A DNA stretch of 64,000 nt from Serendipita indica DSM 11827 (GCA_910890315.1 CAJVGD010000046.1:248001-312000), one strand, 5' to 3'; shown: positions 45,049-56,607, counted from the stretch's first letter. Numbers and translations: made by a program. Notes: generated by a model from the sequence alone, not told the origin.

Positions 45049-46260
45049 ATGGTCGCCCTTATCACACTCGTTTTTATCGCCAGCCTTCTCTCGACCTCGA
45101 CGGCGTCGCCCATCTATCAGATTGGCGAGGTAATTGGGGAAATTCGAGATCTCCGCGCAGAGCCGCGACAAGAATCTCGCTCAGGAAATCTCCTGACAGG
45201 CCCAATAACGTTCCAGACGGTGACGACTTCTCAAACGTACGTTGACAACCATCTCCCCGTCGATGAGCTCTCTGCTAACCGCTCTGTTATCGTACTTTTA
45301 TATGCGTTAAATCGTATCCTGGATGATTTTGGCGACATTTAGTCAAGCGGGCACGATTACACAAACTTGCGAGGTCACGCTCACCCCGGTGACCGCCAGG
45401 GATGGCACCCCAGCCGTTCTGCACTCCAAGCAATGTAAATTCACAGTAGGAAACGGTGGAGGTGGACAACAATCGTCCTCGTCTTCTGCCGAGAGCAGCA
45501 CCGCAGTAGAAACATCGACGAGCAGCCAAGCCTCGGCCACTGAGACGTCAACGAGCTCTCAGGAGACTCTAACGAGTAGCTCAACAGCTTCTTCATCCAC
45601 TGTTTCGGGAACCGCGCCACCAGCCATTTCTGAAATTGTGAGCCCACGCCCCCGTTTGTTCATCCTAAACGGGCGCTGACCCAAGCCTTGTTTCGCAGGG
45701 CACAAACATTATTCCCGCATCCGGCTCGACAACTCTAGAGTCATCATCCGCCACTCAATCGACCTCATCTGTCACCGGTAGTCAATCTGCTGCGCCGCCA
45801 GTCGTTTCCGTCGTGGTGAGTATCGCCCAGTCTCCCCCGAGGCGACGAGACTAAATGCGGCCAGGGCCCATCTTCGATCTCGAATACCGGTAATCCAGTC
45901 ATAACCACTGGCGGATCGAGCACGGCGACAGGAACCGAACCCATCACCGTAGTAACGACCTTGTCGAATGGGCAAGTCTCGACGGCCGTCTCGACCCCAA
46001 CACCCGCAGCTGCGGAAGCTGCAGCACAAACTCCTGGCAGAAAACTTGAAGTTTTGCCCATTGGTCTTGGCGTCTTTGCAGGTGTTTCTGTGATTGCCTT
46101 GATCGTCGTTGGCTTGGTCACCTACGAACGAACCAAGTACAGAAAGGTACGTCCTTGTTCTCTCTCTACTTTGGCATTCACTGACATTGTTTATTAGGCT
46201 TTCCGAAAGAGAAAGCTCGCCGAAGCCGGCGCACAGATGGGCTATGGAGGAATGGCGTAA
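45049..46260 (+). CDS. Ser/Thr-rich single-pass cell-surface protein (mucin/Mid2-like)
   Basis: ATG 45049 encodes a signal peptide MVALITLVFIASLLSTSTAS. After a short part ending at an intron (45240-45341), an extracellular segment TITQTCEVTLTPVTARDGTP with few Cys is followed by about 150 residues dominated by Ser and Thr (for example QQSSSSSAESSTAVETSTSS), expected to be heavily O-mannosylated. A membrane helix (IGLGVFAGVSVIALIVVGLV) and a short basic tail with TYERTKYRKAFRKRKLAEAG end at TAA 46258-46260. The architecture is that of yeast Mid2/Wsc-type wall sensors, but no WSC domain is present, so the sensing role is only inferred. Confidence 0.75.
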
Positions 46261-46617
46261 GTGACTCATTTCCTTCGCCTTCAGCTATTAACTTGAACCC
46301 AGTGAAAGGCGGTAATCGATATTGCGTTCTCCTGTACCAGCACTTGATCCTTTTCTTCGTTTCTTACGGATTATATGGTCCCGTGTCCAGCGAGATGTTA
46401 CCCATTTCACCTGGAATAGCACAGATTTACCTACATACTAGGGATTCATCATGTCTGTAAATGGTTGTCGCTCGCTCATAGAGACTATTTCCCATGTCGA
46501 TATAGCAGCCCGCCAATCGTTACATCGACTTGGACAATTGGTTGTGTGCTGTTCAAGCTCAGCCAGAGTGTGTGGTTAGATGGACCTATGATTTGGAGCT
46601 GACGTCGCGCATCGCCC
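46261..46617 (+). other. Intergenic stretch before the metallo-beta-lactamase-fold gene
   Basis: About 360 bases. A short minus-strand frame (46485-46694) overlaps it and has no domain. Nothing else is recognisable. Confidence 0.45.
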
Positions 46618-47791
46618 ATGGAGCCAAACCTTGCAAAAGTCGATTGGCTAGAATTTGTGATACTGGTCGACAATAGCATAGAATGGATGAGCAAGATGCC
46701 TCCGGGCTATACTTCAGAGGTGCTCGGGCATCTCAGAAACCAACCGCCTATCGATCCAAAGCTGCAGGTGCCAATCCTTGATCTGGACAATTACTGCTGC
46801 GGTGCACATGGACTCGCCGTTCTCCTGGTTAGTTATCAACTCTATGGTAACTATATTCGGCTTATGTTGACCAAAGAGGACGCATCGGGATGGACAAACG
46901 TATCACACCCTGTTCGATACTGGTCCAGAGGGAAAGTCTATCGCTCGTAATCTCGATTCACTCAAGCTGGATATTCGGAATGTGACACGCATCGTGCTGT
47001 CGCACTGGCACAGGGATCATAGCGGTGGAATTCTCGAGGTCTTGAAGCAAACGGGTGGCAAAGCAGGACGATTCGACTCTGCCAATTACTGTCGACCTTC
47101 ATCCGAATCGTCCAATCGCGCGAGGCATTGCTCCTCCACCAACGTTTGATAGAGTCATTGCTCGTCTTCCAGACGACCCGACGTTTGAGGAGATTCAAGA
47201 GTGTAAAGGAGTCGTGGAGCGGCACGCGGATGCACATACTGTTCAGGGAGACACAGTGTTTGTGAGTGGAGAGATACCGAGGGTGGCTGAATGGGAAAAG
47301 GGACTGCTTGGGGGTATGAGATGGATCCAGGACGCCTGGAAGCCAGAGCCGGTAAGTTCAGGCGATCAGTCTCCTTTAGTACTAATGATCCTCAGGACAT
47401 CCTAGATGAGAGATACGTCGCTGTGGACGTTGTGGGTAAGGGTATTATCGTCTTTAGTGCTTGCTCGCATGCGGGCATCTGCAATGTCGTACTCGATGTC
47501 AAGAAACGCTTCAAGGACAGACCAATACATGCGGTATTCAACGCTCTGCTCACCAGAATGTGTCATTCACATGCACTCTAGGTCGTTGGGGGATTACATC
47601 TTGCCGGGCCCGAACTGGCTCAGAGGATAGCACCTACTGTCAAATTCCTCCGAGAGAACACAGGGTCTTCGTCGGTTGTACTTCCTCTTCATTGCACTGG
47701 CCTTGCAGCCAAAGTTGCCCTAGCCAACGCATTTGGCGAGTTCTGCGTTCCAGCGGGTGTTGGAATCCAGGTTCGAATCCCAGCGGCGTGA
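46618..47791 (+). CDS. Metallo-beta-lactamase-fold hydrolase
   Basis: The metal-binding motif HWHRDHSGG (H-x-H-x-D-H) at about 47005 and later CSHAGICNVV and LPLHCTGLAAKVAL supply the Zn ligands. The segment LHPNRPIARGIAPPPTFDRV and GEIPRVAEWEKGLLGGMRW fits a branch related to archaeal and bacterial dihydropterin-ribofuranosylaminobenzene phosphate synthase, found widely in fungi with unknown substrate. Introns after AVLL (46829-46879) and after HAV (47539-47580) close in frame. Between EVLKQ and the VAKQDDSTLPITVDL segment the frame changes with no room for an intron; the G run at 47053-47055 is one base too long for a continuous reading. Stop TGA 47789-47791. Confidence 0.8.
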
Positions 47792-47911
47792 TGTAGTGTA
47801 CCAGCGAGGAGCCTGCCTGAAATCGGTTGAGTATCACCGATTAGAAATATAATCTGATTTGTGTAATTGTCCAATACAAATCCTGCAGTTTCCTTTTTGG
47901 AAGGCCCTCGC

Positions 47912-47936
47912 TTTCCACGCCGTTCTACAGCGTTCC
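47912..47936. promoter_or_regulatory. Step-type heat shock element upstream of the DnaJ gene
   Basis: Three TTC triplets lie at 47913-47915, 47923-47925 and 47933-47935, exactly 10 bases apart in the same orientation. This is the nTTCn-(5)-nTTCn-(5)-nTTCn 'step' arrangement recognised by yeast heat shock factor. It is about 95 bases before the DnaJ start codon and 30 bases before a TATA-like CTATAAGG at 47966-47973. Confidence 0.5.
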
Positions 47937-47965
47937 TCAGCTGGCACATACAATTGGCTTGCTGT

Positions 47966-47973
47966 CTATAAGG
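47966..47973 (+). promoter_or_regulatory. TATA-like box of the DnaJ gene
   Basis: CTATAAGG lies 57 bases before the ATG at 48030. An ATTGG (inverted CCAAT) at 47953-47957 is next to it. Confidence 0.4.
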
Positions 47974-48029
47974 CGCCTTTAGCCCTTCTTGACCTCTGCC
48001 ATCTCCAACACCTGCTTCTATCCCCCACC

Positions 48030-49506
48030 ATGGTCAAAGAAACGTACGCAAATAGTCTCTAATTCGTACAGATTGCTCATCTCGTTCATTTCCATCCAGC
48101 AAATTTTACGATCTTCTCGAGGTGCCGCCGACAGCCTCTGAAGCAGATCTCAAGAAGGCATACCGCAAAAAGTACGCAAGCTACTTGCTTTATTCACATC
48201 CCCAATGGAGATGCTAAACGCGTATTTCGTTACCTAGAGCGCTTCGACTACATCCAGACAAAGGGGGCGATCCAGAGCTCTTCAAGGAAGTCACCCAAGC
48301 GTACGTATAACCTCGATTTTGCGTTTTGTCACTTGTTGCTGACGTGGCCTTGATCCCAGATACGATGTGCTCTCTGATCCTGACAAACGCGAAATGTAAG
48401 CCTCGTTATTGAAGGGATGTTTACGAGCAGATGCTGACGCGTGTACACAGCTATGATCGCTCAGGAGAAGCCGGTTTGAATGCGGCAGGGAGCGGTGGAA
48501 TGGGCATGGACCCAACGGAAATGTTTGCTCAAATGTTTGGTGGCGGATTTGGTATGCCGCGCGATCGAGGACCACGCAAAGGCAAAGATCTCGTTCATCG
48601 TGTTGGCGTCACGCTCGAAGACTTGTACAAGGGCAAGACGACCAAGCTTGCTCTCACCAAGCATGTCATTTGCTCGAAGTGCAGCGGCAAGGGTGGCAAG
48701 GAAGGTGCCGTCAAGCAGTGTCCTGGTTGCAATGGACGCGGTATCAAAGTCACGTTACGACAAATGGGGCCCATGCTGCAGCAGATCCAGCAGCCCTGCG
48801 GCGAGTGCGATGGCACAGGAGAGATTATCAACCCAAAGGACCGATGCAAGACGTGCCTCGGCAAAAAGGTTGTCTCGGAGAAAAAGTTCCTCGAGGTTCA
48901 CATCGACAAGGGCATGAAGAATGGCCAAACCATTACGTTTGCGGGCGAGAGCGACCAAGCACCAGACATTGTCCCGGGCGATGTCGTAATTGTCATAGAA
49001 GAAAAGCCTCATGCCGTCTTCAAGCGTCAGGACAACAACCTCATTGTAGATGTAGAGGTCGACCTCTTGACCGCGCTCGGAGGTGGCCAGTTCAGCATCA
49101 AACATCTTGACAACCGTGCACTTCTCGTTAATCTAATACCAGGCGAAGTAATAAAGAATGGTACGTATTCCCACAAATGTCTAGCCTTGTGTTTGCTCAA
49201 GGAACTCTAGATTCGGTCAAGGTCATTCGTGGACAGGGTATGCCTTCGCAACGCCATCACGACCACGGAGATCTCTTTGTCAACCTTCGTGTCGCCTTCC
49301 CAGACAGAATCGACCCGGCTGTTGTCCCGTTGCTGGAACAAGCACTACCGCCTCGAACACCGGCGCAAACGTACCCGCCCGATGTTGTGACAGAGGAGGT
49401 CGATCTAGAGGACATGGACGCCCGACAGCAGGCAGAACATGCTAGGGGAGACGCCATGGATGAAGATGACGACCATCAGCCCAAAGTACAGTGTGCCAAC
49501 CAGTAA
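48030..49506 (+). CDS. Type I DnaJ (Hsp40) co-chaperone, Ydj1-like, with CaaX end
   Basis: The J domain starts MVKETKFYDLLEVPPTASEA and contains LHPDKGGDPELFKEV with the HPD triad split by an intron. A Gly/Met-rich linker (GGGFGMPRDRG) follows, then four CxxCxGxG-type zinc motifs (CSKCSGKG, CPGCNGRG, CGECDGTG, CKTCLGKK) and the C-terminal substrate-binding domain with GGQFSIKHLDNRALLVNL. The acidic end is VQCANQ: C-A-N-Q is a CaaX box like the CASQ of yeast Ydj1, so farnesylation and partial membrane attachment are expected. It stimulates cytosolic Hsp70. Six exons; ATG 48030, stop 49504-49506. Confidence 0.95.
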
Positions 49507-49651
49507 TTGTAGCATGGACGCTCTATTTGGGATCTTCTTATTGTTGTTTTCGTACTACTATAGAAGCCAGTTGTTCTTGCATCTGGACAATAGCGGTGAA
49601 CATAAGCATGGTAAAAGGCATATACATGAGCTATAGGTCCGGGAAGAGCTA

Positions 49652-50557
49652 TTAATGAAACCATTTCCAGATGAAATAAAAAGAAATAAATGTTATGATC
49701 GCTCCGACGACGAATATGTAAGTGTCCTGTTGGCTATATGACGCGCATCAGTGTGTTTAAACAGGAAAACAACAAACAAGCTTACCTCCGACGTTCAATC
49801 CAGCTGATAGTATCCCTACTGAGTCCAAGGGTGTTGGCAGCACTCAGGAGCCGTCGCTGTGTGCCTTTGAGGATTTGTCGCTGGTCGACCAAATTGTTCA
49901 AGACTTCCTGTCCTTGCGCAATGAAAGCATCAAGTTGTGTCTCTGTGTTTTGTATAAAGCTGTGTTCTCGAAGGGCGTGTTGCTCCCGTGATGCATACAA
50001 AGGGTCAGGGGTTGCCCCTCTAAACGGCGACTCTGCTGGAGGCGCTGGTGTTTGTGGAAAGCGTTGACGTGTTCCAGGTGGTCCTAGAAGTTCCGAACGC
50101 TGTTGCGAGTTTCTCTGTACGACATGTAAGCGGGACAGTGGCCAACCATTTCAGGGTCGTATGCTCACTACTTCTGCCGCTTGACGTTTTGCAGAGTCGA
50201 ATTGAGTCTTTAACTCTGTATAGTCTGACCGGAATTTTTGAACACGCCTGCATTTGATTGTGCATCAGCACGGGGTAGAACATACGAAGGTCCAAATACG
50301 TACATCGCTGCCTTTTCCTGCTTTGCTTTTATCATCTCCCTCTTTGCGACAGAATCAAAGTCATCAATCGTGCGACTGAATCCGGCCAACGACGCTGTTA
50401 TTTGGCCTGTAGACGGTCCACGTTAGTTCTCCGTGGCAGCTCCTGTCGGCTGAAACGCACCTTGGAGTGCTGCTGATGTATCCCCAGCGAGCATTTTGTC
50501 AATATCCGCCTGTATTGCGGCTGTTTGTCGCAGTCCGGTGTTGTACAACGAGTTCAT
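49652..50557 (-). CDS. BOS1: ER-Golgi SNARE Bos1 (membrin)
   Basis: Spliced exons give MNSLYNTGLRQTAAIQADID at the start, helical segments DYTELKTQFDSAKRQAAEV, the SNARE motif EHSFIQNTETQLDAFIAQGQ followed by EVLNNLVDQRQILKGTQRRL and LGLSRDTISWIERRS, and a C-terminal membrane anchor DTYIFVVGAIITFISFYFIW ending WFH at TAA 49652-49654. This is the Qb-SNARE used in ER-to-Golgi vesicle fusion. The last intron must use the acceptor CATATAG (not the later CAACAG) to keep frame. The start codon lies 30 bases from that of the divergent COG2 gene. Confidence 0.88.
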
Positions 50558-50587
50558 CCTGTCGAGGAGGTGGATCAACAAGAGTTT
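50558..50587. promoter_or_regulatory. 30-bp spacer between divergent BOS1 and COG2 start codons
   Basis: Only 30 bases lie between the two ATGs, so the 5' leaders must overlap the neighbouring coding exon or be nearly absent. No ATG exists in frame further upstream in the COG2 reading frame before an interrupting BOS1 coding region. Confidence 0.6.
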
Positions 50588-53500
50588 ATGGATTTGGACC
50601 TCAACTCACGCGACGCGCTCGACCGGCTCACAAGAGATCTCGCTCAACGCGAAGGAGATATTCCGGATAATGATGATTACAAGTTGCCAGAGCTAGAACC
50701 GTTGAGCCATGACCATCCATTGCTCTCCGCAACGGCCACTCCCCAGTTTGACGTCGAAAAGTTTTTGTTATCGAGGACACATACGTCCTTGACGGATCTA
50801 CGTGTCGAATTACGCGATTATTTGGCACAGCTCAAGGAGGAACTTGTACAACTCATCAATGACGACTATGAGGCATTTATCAGCCTTAGTACGGATCTAA
50901 GAGGCGAAGGAGCACGATTAGAACGCATACATGCCCCCGTGGAGTCTTTACGCGTCGAGATTCAGGTAATACTCTGCCACACTACCATGATCTGTTCTGA
51001 CGAGAGTAGGAATCTAGCAAAGTTCTACATGGGATTGAGAGTGCAGTTCAAGCAAAACTCGCGCAGAGAACGAAGCTGAGGGAGGAAAAGGTGACGCAAA
51101 TCTGTTCAGCCTACTCAGCCTGACACAATATATAGAATCTATTGCGCATGCTTTTCAACGTTTCCGACTCATTGACGCGATTAGAATCGCTTCTCTTAAT
51201 TCCCTCTCCCGAAGAAGCACAAGCAGATACACCAACTCAACGGCAGATGCACCTCGAAGATGCCGACTCAAAGTGCGCTCTCATCATTCGAATAGTCAAA
51301 TTATGACACTCTTCAGGGAGCAGGTGAAGAGGGTGAAACATTTGTCGCGCGTCGCAGCCGGATTTGTACAGCTCCTTTACCAGGCCGACAAGGCTCGCGC
51401 GGAGGAGTGTGCGTTCATCACTGAAAACCAGTGGGTGGGTAAAATCTGCCTTCTTCGTCCTATACTTACAATCTGGAAGCGTATAGATCGGATCAAGGAT
51501 ACACTATTGCGTGACTTGAACCAATTCTTCAGCAATACACTGCAAACGTTCATCAATAGCAGTGATAAGTCACCGCAAGATCGCTTACTGGCAAAGGCAG
51601 AACTATCGGAATGTCTCAAGACGTATGACATGCTCGATATGCATGAGGACGCGGAGGAAATTATCCGAGAACAGATAGTTCGGCCCTTCACCCGACGAGT
51701 GAGACGAACGCGCTCTCGTCGCCAAGGCGTACTAACTATCATAGACAATATTCACAGGAGCTTTGAATGTGCCGCATTCACCTGTCGTACCTCGGACACC
51801 ATTTGTTACCTCAAATAACCACCCATCAGCTCCTTCAACGCCATACACTCCATTTACCGCTTTTCCTCAGAAGCGGGGGACATCCCAGTCTTCCTTTTTC
51901 GTCTCGGAGGGTTCACGACTACCACTCCTCGACGATTCTAAGGACCAACTTGCGACGTTGTACAACAACATACTCCAATTTATCGAGCGAAGCTGCAGCG
52001 AAATCATGGAGCTGGCGAGTAAATTCACGAGGAAACATGGATCCAAGACGGTGCCATCCGGTGCAGTTGGCCCCATCCCTGGGCAAAGTATCGCGCCATC
52101 TCAGAGCTTGGCAGATATTCAGCTCGATTCAAAGACATTTGACATTCTAGGCAATGTCGTGTGGGCTGAGATTGGACGAGCACTCATGGAGGAGCTTGGT
52201 GCCGTCATCTTTGCTGCTGGAAAGCCACTTGAATTCAAAAATGTGAGTCTCTCCTCGGTTCTTGTATAATATGTGACAATATACAGCATTATGCCACCAC
52301 CAAGGGCTTCCTTGCTGGGCTGGAATATCTAGCACCAGACTCCGAAGCCGTTATAGCCTTGCGACGACATCCGGTCTATGTCACCTTTGAAAAGCGATGG
52401 CAATTGCCTGTCTATTTTCAGTTACGATGGCGCGAGATTGTAGGCGATATGGAGCTCGATCTCAGTGAGGTCCAAGTTCGTCTCTCTCTTGGTAAGATCG
52501 GTACCGAAGTCTTTATAATCGGACTCAGTGAAATAATAGAATCTGGATTATCAAGACAGGCGTTGTCCGTGTTATACGCCGTCTCGTGCTGTTGGAGTCC
52601 TGACGTTTATATCACGGAACTTGGCCACCGCTTTTGGAAGTTGACAATTCAGGTACGCTTTACTTGATTCGATGAACGCCTCTGAGGTTCTTCATCATAG
52701 ATTATCGAACGGTACAGACAATGGATCCAAGCAAATATGCCGATACTCGAAGCGTCTCAATCTTTAGTCGCTCTAAAGAAGGAGAAGGTACTACCATCCT
52801 AGGTATTGCTATTCTATTGCTGACAACTGGGTAGGCAGAGGGACCCCGCCCATCCACCTCTTCCCCCCGTGTTTCGACTCCACAGCCTGAGACCTCAAGG
52901 ATTTCCTGGGCAACGGATGATGAGAAGCTTCGTCATCTCGCTTCGCTGGTCACAGACATCAAGATATTCTCCCAGAGGGTGATGCTCATGTGGTTCGAGG
53001 ATATCAGCAAATTTGCACCGGCTATAGACGACCTCCCACTGGAAGGTGCATAACCCCACAGCTCCCGACTGTGTAGATGCTGACTCGATGTAGAAATTCT
53101 CCGCGAGTCGGTCTCTCGGATCGAGGCGATTGTGCCAGAGCTTAATTTGCACATCCTAACCATACTGACTCGCAAATGTTGTGATCCAGTCGACTATGTT
53201 AGTCGTATACCTGGGGAGATGAGGACTCAGAATCGTCGGCGGGTTGCGGTGACTTCTCCGAGTCCGTTTGTCTCAGAGATCTTTAGACCTTTGCGTGACT
53301 TCTTTGGTATTACGGGCGCTGGGAATACCGTTGTTGGGGGTGGAGCACCTCCTGCTCCTTCATACAGAGGGGTGGGCCAAACGTTACTCTCGGATGTTGG
53401 CCCAAAATGGGCCGCAGAGATACTGGGAGCAGTTTCTTCAGCGTGAGTAGTGCTTTGGTTTACTAGGGAATCAAGGTCTGACGATCATCCAGATATCTCT

Positions 53501-53757
53501 CTCACTTAAGCTCGACTATGAAAAACGAAGAGCAATTGAAACGTCTTAGAAAGGGTGCTCGGTCCGGTTTTTCACTCTTTGGAGGTCAGAGCACGACACA
53601 AGATGAAGCCATCAAAGACGATGAACGCATTAGGGAGCAAATGATCATGGACGTTAATAGGTTAGGGCAAGAGGCAGAGGCGTTTGGAGTCACTTTGTCG
53701 GCCATCCCCACCTATAGTGCACTAGTCTCTCTTGCCGCACAGAGAGGCGATGTATAG
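50588..53757 (+). CDS. COG2: Conserved oligomeric Golgi complex subunit 2
   Basis: The N-terminus has the COG2-type helical block: PQFDVEKFLLSRTHTSLTDL, RVELRDYLAQLKEELVQLIN, DDYEAFISLSTDLRGEGARL. A second helical block contains LFNVSDSLTRLESLLLIPSP and AAGFVQLLYQADKARAEECA, then RDLNQFFSNTLQTFINSSDK and DMLDMHEDAEEIIREQIVRP. The C-terminal part, after a Pro/Thr-rich linker (about 51780-51890), is also helical and ends AQRGDV at 53755-53757. COG2 belongs to lobe A of the vesicle-tethering complex for retrograde Golgi transport. About ten short introns. Several exon joins in the 52500-53300 region were not followed base by base. Confidence 0.8.
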
Positions 53758-53806
53758 CGTACTCATCCAATGTGGCTAGCTGAATGGGGACATCTTGACC
53801 ATCACC

Positions 53807-55559
53807 ATGACTATCGTTTCAGCCCCAGGAAAAGTTCTGATTACCGGAGGTTACCTCGTATTAGATCGGAAGTACTCTGGATTTGTCGTAGCGGCGTCCT
53901 CTCGCTTCTACTCTGCCATCGAGAAAGGGCAAGGGGGCCCAAACATTATTCGGGTCAAATCCCCACAGTTTCTCGAGGCAAAATGGATGTATCAAGCTAC
54001 AGTGCGTGATGGAGACAAGTTTGAGGTTTCGCAGCTTCCAGGGTGAGGATATTTCTCCTCGACGATCCCCATTGTCTGACCAGTGGCGATTGCTATAGGC
54101 CCACCGCGAGCAAGAACAAGTTTGTCCATTTGGCTTTAGATCGCACGATCCAAGTCGTCAACGAGCTTAAGGGCCCCCAGCACGTCAAGGATGCCTTGCG
54201 CGATGGCTTAGATATCGCCATCCTGGGAGCAAACGACTTTTACTCTCAACGAGGGCAGTTGGAGAAACTTCAGCTCCCAAGAACCCTCGAGTCACTGAAA
54301 AAAATCCCCCCTTTTGTTCACCTTGGGGTCACAATCGAGAATGCACACAAGACGGGAATGGGATCTTCAGCCGCATTGATCACTTCGCTCGTGGGATGTC
54401 TCCTTATACACATGGGAGCGATAGATCCCTCCAGCATTATGTCTGCTGATAGCGACGAGCTGCGACTCGTACACAACGTCGCACAATATGTGCATTGCTT
54501 CGCTCAGGGAAAGGTGGGCAGTGGGTTTGATGTCTCAGCGGCCATATATGGAAGCCATGTCTACACACGTTTCGACCCAAAAGTCATCCAACCCCTCATG
54601 GACGATGCAGTAAGAGTTGGCTTCTTTATGCCGAAGTCTGACCTGTTTCTAGTCTGGAAGCGCTGCCACACTACCCATCCTGTCTCCCAAGTGGGATAAT
54701 AATGCCATTTTGGCCCAATTACCTCCACTCACGCGCCTATTGCTTGCGGACGTCGATGCCGGAAGTGATTCCCCTTCCATGGCTAGTAAAGTACTCAAGT
54801 GGAGGAAGGAGAACACAGAAGAAGGTCAAACACTTGCCATTGCTTTGAAAAATATATGACGATTCCCATAGCTCATGCACTATGGACCGAGCTGGACAAG
54901 CGTAACCTTGAAGTAGCAAGGTCCCTCTCTAGACTCACAGAGAGATACAATAGCGACCCGAAAGCATACCAGCAATCTGCGATACAGGCGGCATCGAGAT
55001 CTGCCGTAGAGGTGGGCAATAACTCCTTATGTGACAGTGACCTTGATTCTCTCTAGTGGCAAGCGGCGGAGGGAAGCTCCGGGAATGAACTTGGAGCAGA
55101 CTTCGCTGCCGCGAACCATGCAATTCAGGTTGGTTGTTGCTGAATAGATGGCTACTGATGTCAACAAATCTCCTGTAGGCTGTCAGAGAACAGATGAAGA
55201 CAATGGGAAACCTTGCTGGGGTTCCAATCGAGCCAGACGAACAGACTCGTCTGCTGAATAAATGCATGGAACTACCTGGAGTCATCGGTGGAGGAGTTCC
55301 GGGTGGTAAGCACATTACGCCAATCACGAGTGGGAACTGACTTATTCAAGCGGGGGGTTATGATGCCATTTGGCTTCTCGTCCTTGAACCAAACCCTGGT
55401 GCATCAGATTCTCCTGTGCATGCAATCGAAAGACTTTGGTCGGAGTATATGGAGATGACCGTGTCACCACTCCTTGCTGAGGAAAGCCATGATCGTGGGG
55501 TAAAAGTGGAGAGCATGGAAAGGGTTGCTGGGCTACGAGATGCGATTCGACGGGACTGA
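53807..55559 (+). CDS. ERG8: Phosphomevalonate kinase
   Basis: GHMP-kinase features are clear: MTIVSAPGKVLITGGYLVLD at the start, the ATP-binding loop KTGMGSSAALITSLVGCLL, KVGSGFDVSAAIYGSHVYTR, and the C-terminal motif LPGVIGGGVPGAGGYDAIWL. The enzyme makes mevalonate diphosphate in the sterol pathway and normally acts in the cytosol or peroxisome. Start ATG 53807-53809 follows COG2 by 49 bases in the same direction. Introns such as that at 54610-54650 (GTAAGA...TCTAG) restore DDASGSAATLPILSPKW. Stop TGA 55557-55559. About 500 residues. Confidence 0.93.
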
Positions 55560-55675
55560 GGGTGGCGATTCTTCGCGCTTTTGTACCCTACCACAATCTC
55601 ACCTTTCTGAAGAAACTTGGCTTAGCCATAAATAAGCTGTCTTGAACCTTTCGTATTCGATTTGTAATTCTCGAG

Positions 55676-56471
55676 ATGTCAGGATCCAAGCAACCTATCG
55701 AGATTATCGAGCTCTCTGACGACTCGGACGACGGCCAAGAAACACCGCTAGTGAAACATCTAAGAAAGGAGCTAGCTGCTTCAAGAAAGGCATGTTTCAG
55801 TCATTCGTCGCTTCTTCTTCACGATCACTGATTGCACCAACCTAGGCCACCAAGATTGCACAAGAGGTAAACTCAAATCATAATTCCCTTCAATACTTCT
55901 GCTGATATCATACGGAATAGGATAAGGCGAAGCTTCAAAAAGAGCTCGCCGACGCAAAGAGAGATCTCCAGACTGTCAATTCGACAGCCGCCCAGGCAGA
56001 CACCTCGCATGAAGAGATCGCTCGTATTCTGAATCAAGTGTGTCCTTTTCTGACCTTCATGGCGTCTCTACTAACCAGCGGCCAGGAACTGACAGACGTG
56101 ACGGCGGCCTTGAACGAGGCTCATCAGGTCAATGCACGACTCAAAGAGGTTTGTGGTGCCGGGGAAAGAAACATACTTATTACAAATAGACGTTTATGGC
56201 ACTTTGGAAATCTTGCGAATGCGCCGTATGCTTTGAGCCCATCTGGTCGCCGATGGTGTAAGCCAATTTACTTGCCCGGACGAAGTTGACATGTTAAAGG
56301 TATCTCTGTGGTCATATTATATGTCAAAACTGCAGTCGTGTTGCGACCTGTGCACATTGTCGAGCACCGACGCGGGGCGTGGCCATCAAGCTCTTTGCTT
56401 TCCACGACATTGTTCGAACGCTTGCCCCACTGGCTGCCCCCGGAGAAGCGAGTCCTCAACGTTCACGCTAA
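55676..56471 (+). CDS. Coiled-coil RING protein with SUMO-interaction-like motif
   Basis: Residues 8-20 read IEIIELSDDSDDG, a hydrophobic core followed by acidic and Ser residues, as in SUMO-interaction motifs. A coiled coil follows (KHLRKELAASRKATKIAQED and KAKLQKELADAKRDLQTVNS), then a RING finger: CAVCFEPIWSPMVYLCGHII and CQNCSRVATCAHCRAPT, with the C3HC4 metal ligands in proper order. The C-terminus is KLFAFHDIVRTLAPL... ending PQRSR at TAA 56469-56471. RING fingers recruit E2 enzymes for ubiquitin transfer. An N-terminal SIM-like motif plus a RING resembles SUMO-targeted ubiquitin ligases (Slx8/RNF4), though those have a different order and RING sequence. About 180 residues. The first intron is GC-AG; the intron before YLCGH uses GTAAGC and CAAAG-like ends. 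Confidence 0.7.
55790..55845 (+). other. GC-AG intron in the RING-protein gene
   Basis: A 56-base intron starts GCATGT after AAG and ends CCTAG before GCCACC, joining ASRK to ATKIAQE in phase 0 within a continuous coiled coil. No GT donor in the vicinity gives an in-frame join. Confidence 0.65.
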
Positions 56472-56607
56472 ATCATCCTTTCTGGCTCTCTGTCCCATCA
56501 TTCATTCCGCATCGGGACTTGTATTGCATTGTATTACTAATCCACTTGCTCGACCGAGATGACGCCCGATGGAACCCATAGCTTAAGCTCTACCACGACC
56601 TTCAACG

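Noticed and set aside
47757-47795. GGTTCGAATCC, which looks like a tRNA T-loop
   Set aside because: No matching acceptor stem or anticodon arm lies about 70 bases upstream, the T-stem pairs poorly, and the stretch codes for the conserved C-terminus of the metallo-beta-lactamase-fold protein.
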